The position numbers and the translations under genes were made by a program. The notes under the pieces are model-generated. The model did no database searches and was not told the origin of the DNA. It worked only from the letters and a program-made list of their open reading frames with translations. Below are positions 1 to 8,470 of a stretch of DNA of 64,000 nucleotides, piece by piece; position 1 is the stretch's first letter, and every line of letters begins with the position of its first letter. The stretch covers positions 80,028 through 144,027 of the forward strand of contig JAFGGD010000020.1 of NCBI GenBank assembly GCA_016930695.1, read 5' to 3'. The stretch comes from Candidatus Eisenbacteria bacterium. GTDB lineage: Bacteria; Orphanbacterota; Orphanbacteria; Orphanbacterales; Orphanbacteraceae.

Positions 1-19
1 GAGGAGGCCCGTTTCGCCG

Positions 20-517
20 TTGGAGATCTACTCAGAAAATCTCCTGAACGAAAAGTATAGGGTCGACGTCGCCCTTTTCCGGCGGCTGGCCGAGGAGATC
101 CTCACGGAGATCCACGGCGCCGAGGGCGAGGCGGGCTTGGCTTTCGTCTCCGACGACCGCATCCGCGAATTGAACCGCTCCTATCGGAACGTCGATCAAC
201 CCACCGATGTGTTATCCTTTTGTTTCGCCGATGAGGAGTACTCGGGCGGCGTTCTCGGGGACGTCTATATCTCCCTGGAAACGGCGGAGCGGCAGGCGGC
301 GGAACGGGAAGAGACGCTCGCCCGGGAAACCCTCCGTTTGATGATCCATGGACTGCTCCACCTTGCCGGCCACACCCACGACACGGAGCCGGATGGCGGG
401 CGCATGCGCGCCCTTGAGGAGCGGCTTTTCGAGAGATACCGGGACCGGGTGGCCGGATCGTGTCGGCCCGCCGCCGCCCCCGGGTCCGGAGAGGCGGAAG
501 GAGAACACAGCACATGA
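20..517 (+). CDS. ybeY: Endoribonuclease YbeY, 16S rRNA maturation
   Basis: A 165-aa YbeY-family metal-dependent endoribonuclease that matures 16S rRNA 3' ends and takes part in ribosome quality control. The signature histidine motif HGLLHLAGHTHD is seen around residues 111-122, preceded by the typical LGDVYIS segment. The start is a TTG; a GAGGAGG stretch lies at the left edge of the window. The frame stays open to that edge, so a start outside the window cannot be excluded. Its stop overlaps the next start as ATGA, which implies translational coupling. The CNNM/CBS gene two positions downstream recalls the widespread ybeZ-ybeY-ybeX order. The family call is firm and the exact start less so. 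Confidence 0.95.
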   Translation: MEIYSENLLNEKYRVDVALFRRLAEEILTEIHGAEGEAGLAFVSDDRIRELNRSYRNVDQPTDVLSFCFADEEYSGGVLGDVYISLETAERQAAEREETLARETLRLMIHGLLHLAGHTHDTEPDGGRMRALEERLFERYRDRVAGSCRPAAAPGSGEAEGEHST

Positions 518-3417
518 ACAGCAACCGGGTTTCGACGATGGTCTTTCTCTGCTTCTTCCTGTCGGGGATCGCGGGACTCGTCTACGAGGTGCTCTGGATC
601 CGGCAGCTCTCGCTCGTGTTCGGCACCACCTCCTTCGCGGTTTCCACGGTGCTCGCCTCCTTCATGGGGGGGATGGCGATCGGGAGCTGGCTTTTCGGCC
701 GCATCGCCGACCGACGGCGCGACCCGCTTCGTCTCTACGCGATTCTCGAGGCGGCCACCGGCGTCTACTGCCTCTTCATTCCGGTCCTCTTCGGGCTGGT
801 GAACCGGATCTGGGTGCTCACCTCCCATTCCATGGGGGGCGACTTCTACTCCATGAGCCTGGTCCGCTTCGCGCTCTGCTTTCTGACCCTCGTTCTCCCG
901 ACTCTCTTCATGGGCGCGACGCTCCCCGTGCTCTCCCGTTTCGTGGTCCGCCGCCTCGACCGGATCGGCGCCGGCGTCGGCCGCCTCTACGGGCTCAACA
1001 CCTTCGGCGCCGTGATCGGGACCTTCTCCGCCGGTTATCTGCTCATCGGATCGATCGGCGTGTGGAAGACCACGCTCATCGCGGTGGCGCTCAACTTCAT
1101 CGTGGCGCTCCTCGCCTGGACGCTGCATCGCTCGGAGGGGGGCGCGGCGCCCGTGGAGAGCGCCCCGGCCGAGAAGGCCGAGACGCCGGATCGCCGACTT
1201 TCCGCGATCCGGTGGGCGATCCTCATCGGCATCGCCCTCTCCGGTTTCGCCTCCCTTTCCTACGAGGTGGCCTGGACGCGGCTTCTCTCGCTGGTTCTCG
1301 GCAGCTCGGTCTACGCGTTCGCGGCGATGCTCACCACCTTCCTGCTCGGCATCGCCCTCGGGAGCACGATCATCTCCCGGCTGGCGGACCGTTTCCGCAA
1401 CGCCTACTCCGCCTTCGCCGCGATCCAGGCGGCGATCGCCGTCGGCGTCCTCCTCGTCACGCCCCTCTTCGACCGGCTTCCCACCGTCTTTCTCCATCTT
1501 TACGCCCGCATGGGGGAGAGGTTCTGGTCCTTCCAGATGGTCCAGTTCCTTCTCTGCTTCCTGGTCATGTTCGTTCCCACGCTCCTGATCGGCGCCACCA
1601 TCCCCCTGGTGGTGAAGGCGCTGACCGGTCGGGTGAACGAGATAGGAAAGGGCGTGGGGAAAGTTTATGCATTTAACACGTTCGGCGCCATCGCCGGCTC
1701 CTTTTTCTCCGGCTTCGTCTTCATCCCGCTCCTGGGCACCCAAAAGACCATCGCAGTCGCCGCCGCGGTGAACCTGGCGACGGCAATCGCCGTGATCGTG
1801 CTCCACCGTCGTCCCCGGCTCGTCCTCCGGACCCTTCTCGCCGGCGGGCTGGCGGTTCTCTTCGCGGTGCTCGTGCTGCTCGGCGGCCGCTGGGACAGGT
1901 ACATGCTGAACACGGGGTTCTTCGACAGCCCGCGCTACTCCTTGCACGAGGTGGGCCGGAAAGGCTATCGGGAATACATTTATTCTTACGACATCATCTA
2001 TTTCGAGGAGGGGACCTACGCCAACGTGGCGGTGAGCCAGGAGGCGGGGAACCTCTTTCTCCAGATCAACGGGCGGACCGAGGCTTCCACGACGTCGGAC
2101 ATGTCGAACCAGATCCTGGTCTCACAGATCCCCATGCTGATCCATCCCGATCCGAAGGAGGTCCTGGTGATCGGGCTCGGGAGCGGCATCACACTCGGGT
2201 CGGTGGTGACCCATCCGGTGGACTACGCCGAATGCGTGGAGATCTCGCCGGCGGTGGTGCGCGCCGCGGCGTACTTCCGGGACTGGCACGGCGACGTGAC
2301 CAAGAACCCGCGGGTCCGCATGATCCTGGACGACGGCCGGAACTACCTGCTCGCCTCGGAGCGCGCCTACGACGTGATCGTTTCCGAGCCTTCCAAACCG
2401 TGGATCAGCGGCGTGTCGAATCTCTTCACCCGCGAGTGCTATCAGCTTCTCCGGGAACACCTCAAACCGGGCGGGATCGCCTGCCAGTGGTTCCACTATT
2501 ACAGCATGAGCCCCCGGGATTTCCGGATCACCCTGCGCACCTTCCTCTCGGTCTTCCCCTACGTGCAGGTGTGGAACGCCGACAACAACGTCTTCCTTCT
2601 CGGATCGGACGAGCCGATACAAATCGACACGGAGTCGATCCGGCGACGGATGGAAAGCGTCGAGGTGCGGCGGGACCTGGACCGGATCGACGTGAAAACC
2701 GTTTACCGTCTCCTCGGTCATTACATGTTCGGCGAGAAAGAGGCCCGGGAGTATGTGGGGAAGGGCCCGCTCAACACGGACGACCTCCCGCTGATCGAGT
2801 TCAGCGCGCCCCGCCACAGAAATTCGTATCAGCACGAGGAGATTCTCCGATCCATGCTGGAGGCCTACCCCCGATTCGACAACTTCCCTCTGGTCGGCCA
2901 AATCGCCCAGAACGGGGACACCATCGATTTCCGGCTCGCCGGATTCCGTTTCCGTTCGCCGGTGCAGTGGCAGACCGGCGTGGCGACCGTGGTGCGGAGC
3001 GTGGTGGAGGAGGAACGCCTGGAAGAGGAGGTGGAAGGACCGCTTCTCGCCTACCGCATGGAGGCGAAACTCGCCGGATCCCGCGGCGAGGAACTGGGGA
3101 TTTTCGCCTTCTCGCGCGTCGGCTTCTCGCAGGACAAGCTGCGGCGCACGCTGGAGCGTCTCGCCCCCGGCCTGTCGGCGATGGAGCGTGTCGAGGTGGA
3201 GGGAAACACCGCGTTCTGGGCCGAGTACGAACCGGGCGAACGGCCTCTGGCGGCGATTACCTGGTTCTATCCGCCGAACAAGCTACACTATCTGGTCCAG
3301 ATGGTCGGCCCGCCGGATGCTTCGCCCGGGGAACTCCGGCGTCTTCTGGTCGAGGGGGTTTCCTGCTCGCCCCTCGCCGTCGATGAGCCCGTGGACAACC
3401 TGCGGATGGAGGACTGA
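514..3417 (+). CDS. Fused MFS-like transporter / spermidine-synthase-like protein
   Basis: A 967-aa protein with about 14 hydrophobic segments in roughly residues 5-450, carrying two related transporter-like halves (each starts with a GLxYEVxWxRxLSLV motif). A Rossmann methyltransferase fold of spermidine synthase type follows, at about residues 490-730. It shows VLVIGLGSG (SAM-binding glycine loop), an acidic residue after the next strand, DDGRNYL, and SEPSKPWISG. A C-terminal region of about 170 aa is not recognised. Such 'fused MFS/spermidine synthase' proteins are common in environmental bacteria, but their substrate is unproven, so polyamine synthesis should not be assumed. The ATG start overlaps the ybeY stop. 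A longer upstream frame exists but lies inside ybeY. Confidence 0.85.
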   Translation: MNSNRVSTMVFLCFFLSGIAGLVYEVLWIRQLSLVFGTTSFAVSTVLASFMGGMAIGSWLFGRIADRRRDPLRLYAILEAATGVYCLFIPVLFGLVNRIWVLTSHSMGGDFYSMSLVRFALCFLTLVLPTLFMGATLPVLSRFVVRRLDRIGAGVGRLYGLNTFGAVIGTFSAGYLLIGSIGVWKTTLIAVALNFIVALLAWTLHRSEGGAAPVESAPAEKAETPDRRLSAIRWAILIGIALSGFASLSYEVAWTRLLSLVLGSSVYAFAAMLTTFLLGIALGSTIISRLADRFRNAYSAFAAIQAAIAVGVLLVTPLFDRLPTVFLHLYARMGERFWSFQMVQFLLCFLVMFVPTLLIGATIPLVVKALTGRVNEIGKGVGKVYAFNTFGAIAGSFFSGFVFIPLLGTQKTIAVAAAVNLATAIAVIVLHRRPRLVLRTLLAGGLAVLFAVLVLLGGRWDRYMLNTGFFDSPRYSLHEVGRKGYREYIYSYDIIYFEEGTYANVAVSQEAGNLFLQINGRTEASTTSDMSNQILVSQIPMLIHPDPKEVLVIGLGSGITLGSVVTHPVDYAECVEISPAVVRAAAYFRDWHGDVTKNPRVRMILDDGRNYLLASERAYDVIVSEPSKPWISGVSNLFTRECYQLLREHLKPGGIACQWFHYYSMSPRDFRITLRTFLSVFPYVQVWNADNNVFLLGSDEPIQIDTESIRRRMESVEVRRDLDRIDVKTVYRLLGHYMFGEKEAREYVGKGPLNTDDLPLIEFSAPRHRNSYQHEEILRSMLEAYPRFDNFPLVGQIAQNGDTIDFRLAGFRFRSPVQWQTGVATVVRSVVEEERLEEEVEGPLLAYRMEAKLAGSRGEELGIFAFSRVGFSQDKLRRTLERLAPGLSAMERVEVEGNTAFWAEYEPGERPLAAITWFYPPNKLHYLVQMVGPPDASPGELRRLLVEGVSCSPLAVDEPVDNLRMED

Positions 3418-3447
3418 GACCGGATTCGAACCGGTCCGGAGGTTCGC

Positions 3448-4752
3448 GTGAACGCCTATTTCTGGGGGATCGGGGGCGTAACCGTCCTGGTCCTGATCAG
3501 CGCCTGGCTCGCGGCGGCGGAGAGCGCTTTCTTTTTCCTCTCCAAGCCGATCCGCGAGGCGTTGCGCGACCGGACGGAGAAGCGCGCCTCCTCTCTCCTG
3601 GTGCTTCTCAAAAGACCCCGCCGGCTCACCTTGGCGTTGCGCGTCACCGCCGTGCTGGCGCGTCTGTTGTCGGCCTCCCTGGTTCTCTGGTGCGCCCTCC
3701 GGCTCGCCGAGGTCCGGGACTTCCACGCTTTTTGGTCCGTCGCGGCCCACCTCGTCGTGGTGATGGTTCTGCTTCTCGCCGCCGAGACCGTGCCCCGGGC
3801 CTACGCCATCGGCAACGCGGAGGCGATCGCCCTGGGCGCGGCGCCCATGGTCTCCGCGCTGATCCGGATCGGCGGCCCCTTCCTGGGGGTGACGGTTCGG
3901 TCCCTGAACCTGTTCGCGAGAAGCATGGGAGTGCGCTGGGCCATCCCCTATCCGACGGCCGAGGAGATGCTCGCCCTGGTGGAGGCGGGCGAGGAAGAGG
4001 GGGAGATCGAGGATGAGGAGCGGGAGATGATCCACTCGATCTTCGAACTCGGCGAAACGACGGTGCGGGAATTGATGGTCCCCCGGGTGGATGTGATCGC
4101 CGTGGAGAGGACCCGCCCCGTGCGGGACGCCCTCGACTTGATCACCACCCACGGCCACTCCAGGTTGCCGGTGTACGAGGAGGGGATCGACCGGATCGTC
4201 GGGCTGCTCTACGCCAAAGACCTTCTCCGGAGCCCGGTGCGGGAGGCGCTCGACACGCCTGTGGAGCAGGTGATGCGCCCGCCCTATTTCGTGCCCGAAG
4301 CGAAGCGCGTGGACGATCTGCTCCATGAGTTTCAAAAGGAGAAGAAACACCTGGCGGTCGTGGTCGACGAGTACGGCGGCACCGCCGGGCTGGTCACCCT
4401 CGAGGACGTGCTGGAGGAAATCGTCGGCGAGATCGAGGACGAATACGACCGGGACGAGGCGCTCTACATCGTTCTCGACGACGACACGGTGGTGGTGAAC
4501 GCCAAGATCTCTATTGACGATCTGAACGAGCGCTTTCATATTAACCTCCCGGCGGATCGCCACGAAACGTTCGGCGGGTATCTGTACGACCTGGAGGACC
4601 GAGTGCCCGAGGAAGGGGAAACTTTCGAGGAGAAAGGTCTTCAGTTCAAGGTCGAGAAGGTGAACCGACAACGGATCGCTCGGGTCCGGATTCGCAAACT
4701 CCCGCCTCCCCCGCCGGAGGAGGGTGTCGCGGAGGGCGCGGCGGGCGGCTGA
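3448..4752 (+). CDS. CNNM/HlyC-CorC family membrane protein with CBS pair
   Basis: A 434-aa protein with a GTG start 30 nt after the previous gene. The N-terminal ~150 residues hold the DUF21/CNNM membrane segments. They are followed by the family's acidic EEEGEIEDEEREMIHSIFEL segment, the VPRVDVIAVE entry into the first CBS motif, a second CBS with VVDEYGGTAGLVTLEDVLEE, and a C-terminal CorC_HlyC (transporter-associated) domain from about residue 340. Homologues are tied to divalent-cation (Mg/Co) efflux. Its position after ybeY matches ybeX of enterobacteria, although that protein lacks the membrane domain. The family is certain; the ion is inferred. Confidence 0.9.
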   Translation: MNAYFWGIGGVTVLVLISAWLAAAESAFFFLSKPIREALRDRTEKRASSLLVLLKRPRRLTLALRVTAVLARLLSASLVLWCALRLAEVRDFHAFWSVAAHLVVVMVLLLAAETVPRAYAIGNAEAIALGAAPMVSALIRIGGPFLGVTVRSLNLFARSMGVRWAIPYPTAEEMLALVEAGEEEGEIEDEEREMIHSIFELGETTVRELMVPRVDVIAVERTRPVRDALDLITTHGHSRLPVYEEGIDRIVGLLYAKDLLRSPVREALDTPVEQVMRPPYFVPEAKRVDDLLHEFQKEKKHLAVVVDEYGGTAGLVTLEDVLEEIVGEIEDEYDRDEALYIVLDDDTVVVNAKISIDDLNERFHINLPADRHETFGGYLYDLEDRVPEEGETFEEKGLQFKVEKVNRQRIARVRIRKLPPPPPEEGVAEGAAGG

Positions 4753-4851
4753 TTTCGGACCGGAGCCGTTTCCCGCTCCCGACCCGCGCCGCCTGCGGGT
4801 CGTTTCTCTTCGTGTCCCCCGCGGGACTCCCGATCGGTATCGGAGAGAGCC

Positions 4852-5484
4852 ATGTTCCGGAAGCTGCGCACATACTTCGTCACCGGGCTGCTGGTCATCC
4901 TGCCGGTGGCGATCACCACCTGGCTGCTCTGGAAGATCTTCATCGCCGTCGACGGTTTCCTCGGCGACCTGATCAGCCACTACGTGGGAAGGCGGATCCC
5001 CGGCACCGGTTTCGTCGCCACGCTGATCCTGATCCTGCTCATCGGCCTCTTCGCCTCCAACCTGCTCGGCCGCCGGCTGATCGCCCTCGGCGATTACCTG
5101 CTGCACAGGATCCCCATCGTCCGGCAGATCTACAGCGGGGTGCAGCAGATCAGCACCGCCCTGCTCGGCGACAAGCGGTCCGAGTACAGCCGCGTCGTTC
5201 TCGTCGAATACCCGCGCACGGGCGTCTACGCCGTGGCGTTTCAGACCGGCACCCTGCACGCGCCTCTCCAGGACACGGACGGCGAGGACCTGGTCTCGGT
5301 CTTCCTCCCCACGACGCCCAATCCCACATCCGGATTTCTGCTTCTTCTCCGCCGCGAGGACGTGATCCCGCTCCCGATCCGGGTGGAGGAGGCGGTCAAG
5401 TTCGTCATCTCCGGCGGCTCCGTCCCTCCCCTGGAATGGCGCCGTTTCTCCGGCGACGGCGGGAGGGAGGCGGAAGATGGATAG
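4852..5484 (+). CDS. DUF502 membrane protein
   Basis: A 210-aa protein preceded by GGAGAG six bases before the ATG. It has two transmembrane helices (about residues 8-30 and 50-75, LLVILPVAITTWLLW and LILILLIGLFASN) followed by the family's conserved IPIVRQIYSGVQQI and FLPTTPNPTSGFLLLL motifs. This is the standard DUF502 layout. The biochemical role of the family is unknown. About 100 nt without a gene separate it from the CNNM gene. Its end overlaps mgtE by 8 nt, so it is probably co-translated with it and may share a link to cation or membrane homeostasis, which is inference from position only. Confidence 0.88.
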   Translation: MFRKLRTYFVTGLLVILPVAITTWLLWKIFIAVDGFLGDLISHYVGRRIPGTGFVATLILILLIGLFASNLLGRRLIALGDYLLHRIPIVRQIYSGVQQISTALLGDKRSEYSRVVLVEYPRTGVYAVAFQTGTLHAPLQDTDGEDLVSVFLPTTPNPTSGFLLLLRREDVIPLPIRVEEAVKFVISGGSVPPLEWRRFSGDGGREAEDG

Positions 5485-6826
5485 GCCCCTTCCCGTTCTC
5501 GCTCAGAGGGTCGACGAACTCCTGGAGGCGGAGGACTTCGCCCGCATCGCCGCGATTCTTCGCGAAGAGCATCCCGGCGACGTGGCGGAACTGCTCAACT
5601 TCGCCGACGAGGATCACAAGGCGCGCCTCTTCCATCTCCTTCCCGAAGAGACCGGCGCGGAAGTGCTCTCCCGCGTGGACGACCCGACCCTCACCACCCT
5701 GCTCGCCGACCTGTCCGACGAAGAGATCTCCCGGCTGGTGGACGATCTTCCCACCGACGACGCGGCGGACATCATGGGCCAGATGGAAGATGAAGACGCC
5801 GAGCGCGTCTTGGCGCTCCTGGAGGAGGAAGACCAGGAGAGCCTGCAGAAACTCCTCGAGTATCCCGAGGAGAGCGCCGGCGGGATCATGGAGAGCGAGT
5901 TCGTCGCCGTGAAGGAGCACGGGACCGCCGAGGAGGTGGTTCGGGCTCTCCGGGAGCGGGCGGAGGAGGTGGAGCAGGTCCACAACATCTACGTGATCGA
6001 CGAGAGGGGGAGGCTGAAGGGGATCCTTCCGATCTGGAGGGTCGCCATCGCGCGACCGAACGCATCGGTGGATCGCTACGTGGAACACGACGTCGTCCGC
6101 GTCCCCGCCGACATGGACCAGGAGGAAGTGGCGAATCTGGCCCGCCGTCACGACCTGATCGAGATCCCCGTCGTGGACGAAGAGGAGCGGCTGATCGGCC
6201 GGATCACCCTCGACGACTTGGTGGACGTGATCCACGAGGAGGCGGCGGAGGACATCTCCCGCATGTCCGGTACCGGCGAGGAGGAGATCCACGAGACCTC
6301 TCCTCTCCGGATCTCCTTCCTCCGTCTCCCCTGGCTGCTGATCGGCCTCGCCGGCGGAATCGGTTCCGCCTTTCTGATGAGCCGCTTCGAGGGGCAGCTC
6401 CACCGGATTCTGGCGCTCGCCTTCTTCGTCCCCGTCATCACCGCCATGGGGGGGAATGTGGGGATCCAGTGCTCCTCCATCGTGGTCCGCGCCCTCGCCC
6501 TCGGCGAGATGGAGGTGTACCGGATCTGGCGCCGAGTCGCGCGGGAGTTCCTGGTGGCTTCGGTGAACGGGTTGGTGATCGCGGGCCTCGTCTCCCTCGT
6601 GGCGACGGTCTGGCACGGAAGCGGCCTGCTCGGCCTGATCGTGGGGTGCTCCATGTTTTCCTCTATTCTGGTGGCTTCCACGACGGGGACCCTCTTCCCG
6701 ATCACGCTCCGCCGCCTCGGTTTCGACCCCGCCCTCGCCACCGGCCCATTCGTCACCACCTCCAACGATCTGCTGAATCTTCTTATCTATTTCGCGATAG
6801 CCGCCTTCTTCCTCGGCAGGATTTGA
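5477..6826 (+). CDS. mgtE: Magnesium transporter MgtE
   Basis: A 449-aa MgtE Mg2+ channel, close to the usual length. The N-terminal superhelical MgtE_N domain spans about residues 20-125 with acidic repeats (DDLPTDDAADIM, LLEEEDQES). A CBS pair covers about 130-260, with YPEESAGGIM linking the two. Five transmembrane helices follow from about residue 275, including the pore signature GGNVGIQCSSIVVRALALGE. Acidic residues at the MgtE_N/CBS interface sense cytosolic Mg2+ in characterised members and are abundant here. The start overlaps the DUF502 stop by 8 nt, and recO begins 6 nt after the stop. Confidence 0.95.
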   Translation: MDRPLPVLAQRVDELLEAEDFARIAAILREEHPGDVAELLNFADEDHKARLFHLLPEETGAEVLSRVDDPTLTTLLADLSDEEISRLVDDLPTDDAADIMGQMEDEDAERVLALLEEEDQESLQKLLEYPEESAGGIMESEFVAVKEHGTAEEVVRALRERAEEVEQVHNIYVIDERGRLKGILPIWRVAIARPNASVDRYVEHDVVRVPADMDQEEVANLARRHDLIEIPVVDEEERLIGRITLDDLVDVIHEEAAEDISRMSGTGEEEIHETSPLRISFLRLPWLLIGLAGGIGSAFLMSRFEGQLHRILALAFFVPVITAMGGNVGIQCSSIVVRALALGEMEVYRIWRRVAREFLVASVNGLVIAGLVSLVATVWHGSGLLGLIVGCSMFSSILVASTTGTLFPITLRRLGFDPALATGPFVTTSNDLLNLLIYFAIAAFFLGRI

Positions 6827-6832
6827 TCCGTC

Positions 6833-7576
6833 ATGCCGATCGAACGGGACGAAGCGATCGTGCTCGGCCGCACCCGGCTCGGCGACTCGAGCCTGATCGT
6901 TTCCCTCTTCACGCGCCGCCGCGGTCCGGTCCGGGTGGTCGCCAAGGCGGCCCGCCGCGCCCGGAGCCGCTTCGGCGGCGTGCTGGAACCGACCAATCAT
7001 GTTCTCGCCGTGTACTATCGAAAGGAGAGCCGCGACCTCCAGACCCTCTCCCAGTGCGACCTGGTGACCGCCTTTTCCGCCCTCCGGGAGTCGCTCTTGC
7101 GGCTCGCATACGCCTATGCCATAATCGACGGACTCGCCGGGCTGAAGCGGGAAGAGACGCCCGCGGAAGCACTTTTCGCGCTTGCGCTGGAGGCGTTCGC
7201 CCGCGCGGAGAACGGCCCGAAGGAGGAGTTGGAGGACATGCTCTGGCGATTCCTTCTCGCCGCCCTCGCCGACGCCGGTTTCCGTCCCGAGCTGGAGAGG
7301 TGCCTCCGTTGCGGGAAGCCGGCCGGGCCGGGCCCGGTCCTCTTCGACGCTCGCGCGGGAGGGGTGGTCTGCGGGAGCCACGGCGAAGGAGGGCTGATCC
7401 TCTCGCCCGGCACGCTCGAACGTTTCCGGACGCTCTCCCGCGGCGGTCGCCCGCCCGCTCCCACGGCCCCACGGGAGACGGGGGAAGGGCGGGAAGCGCT
7501 TCGCCGGTTCCTCCGGGAGCACGGCTTGGGACGCGACCCCTTCCGAGCCCTCGGGCTTCTCACGCCCGGTTCGTAA
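6833..7576 (+). CDS. recO: DNA repair protein RecO
   Basis: A 247-aa RecO, the mediator that loads RecA onto SSB-coated DNA with RecR. The N-terminal OB fold opens with the typical EAIVLGRTRLGDSSLIVSLFTRRRG segment and continues to a VVAKAARRARSRFGG turn. The C-terminal helical part carries a CLRC pair (about residues 157-160) and a later VVCGSH, consistent with the zinc site found in many RecO proteins but absent from E. coli RecO. It lies directly upstream of glyQ and glyS, an order also seen in Firmicutes. Confidence 0.93.
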   Translation: MPIERDEAIVLGRTRLGDSSLIVSLFTRRRGPVRVVAKAARRARSRFGGVLEPTNHVLAVYYRKESRDLQTLSQCDLVTAFSALRESLLRLAYAYAIIDGLAGLKREETPAEALFALALEAFARAENGPKEELEDMLWRFLLAALADAGFRPELERCLRCGKPAGPGPVLFDARAGGVVCGSHGEGGLILSPGTLERFRTLSRGGRPPAPTAPRETGEGREALRRFLREHGLGRDPFRALGLLTPGS

Positions 7577-7588
7577 GAGGAGACATCT

Positions 7589-8470
7589 TTGACTTTTCAA
7601 GAAATCATCATGGCCCTGGAGCGGTATTGGTCCGAGCGGGGCTGCCTGATCGCGACCCCTTATAACTCCGAGGTGGGCGCCGGGACATTCAATCCCGCCA
7701 CTTTTCTCCGGGTGCTCGGACCGGAACCGTGGAAGGCGGCCTATGTGGAGTTTTCCAAGCGGCCCAAGGACGGCCGGTACGGCGAGAACCCGAACCGCGT
7801 GCAGGGATTCCACCAGTATCAGGTGATCCTGAAGCCGTCGCCCACGGACGTGCAGGACGCCTATATCGAATCGCTCCAAGCGATCGGCATCGACCTGAAC
7901 CGCCACGATCTCCGCTTCGTCGAAGACGACTGGGAATCGCCCACCCTCGGCGCTTGGGGGCTCGGTTGGGAGGTGTGGCTCGACGGGATGGAGGTGACCC
8001 AGTTCACCTACTTCCAGCAGGCCGGCAGCCTGGACCTGAACCCGATCTCGGTGGAGCTGACCTATGGACTGGAACGGCTCGCCATGTTTATTCAGGGGGT
8101 CCGTTCGCTTTTCGACGTCCGGTGGACCGAAGAGCTGACCTGGGGGGAGGCGCTGCGTCAGTCCGAGGTGGAATATTGCCATCTTAATTATCAGGAGGCG
8201 GACATCGATTTTCACTTCGACCTGTTCCGCCGTTACGAAGCGGAGGCGGAGCGTCTTCTGGCGAAGGGGCTCGTCTTTCCCGGCTACGATCACTGCGTCA
8301 AGTGTTCCCACCTGTTCAACCTGCTCGACGCGCGCGGGGCCATCAGCGTAACCGAGCGGACCGCGTACATCGGCAGGATCCGCAAGCTCGCCCGGAAGGC
8401 GGCGGTCGCCTACATCGAGAAGCGGGAGAGCCTCGGCTTCCCCCTGCTCGGGAAGGGGGAGGGGGCGTGA
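7589..8470 (+). CDS. glyQ: Glycyl-tRNA synthetase alpha subunit
   Basis: A 293-aa catalytic alpha subunit of the heterotetrameric bacterial glycyl-tRNA synthetase. Class II features are clear: the opening [44 protein letters not shown] and the [11 protein letters not shown] motif 3 region. The start codon is TTG, preceded by AAGAGGAGA at good spacing. This start is chosen because it gives the canonical MTFQ N-terminus. The stop overlaps the GTG start of glyS, so the two subunits should be made together. There is no sign of a T-box or other regulatory leader in the 12 nt before it. Confidence 0.97.
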   Translation: MTFQEIIMALERYWSERGCLIATPYNSEVGAGTFNPATFLRVLGPEPWKAAYVEFSKRPKDGRYGENPNRVQGFHQYQVILKPSPTDVQDAYIESLQAIGIDLNRHDLRFVEDDWESPTLGAWGLGWEVWLDGMEVTQFTYFQQAGSLDLNPISVELTYGLERLAMFIQGVRSLFDVRWTEELTWGEALRQSEVEYCHLNYQEADIDFHFDLFRRYEAEAERLLAKGLVFPGYDHCVKCSHLFNLLDARGAISVTERTAYIGRIRKLARKAAVAYIEKRESLGFPLLGKGEGA

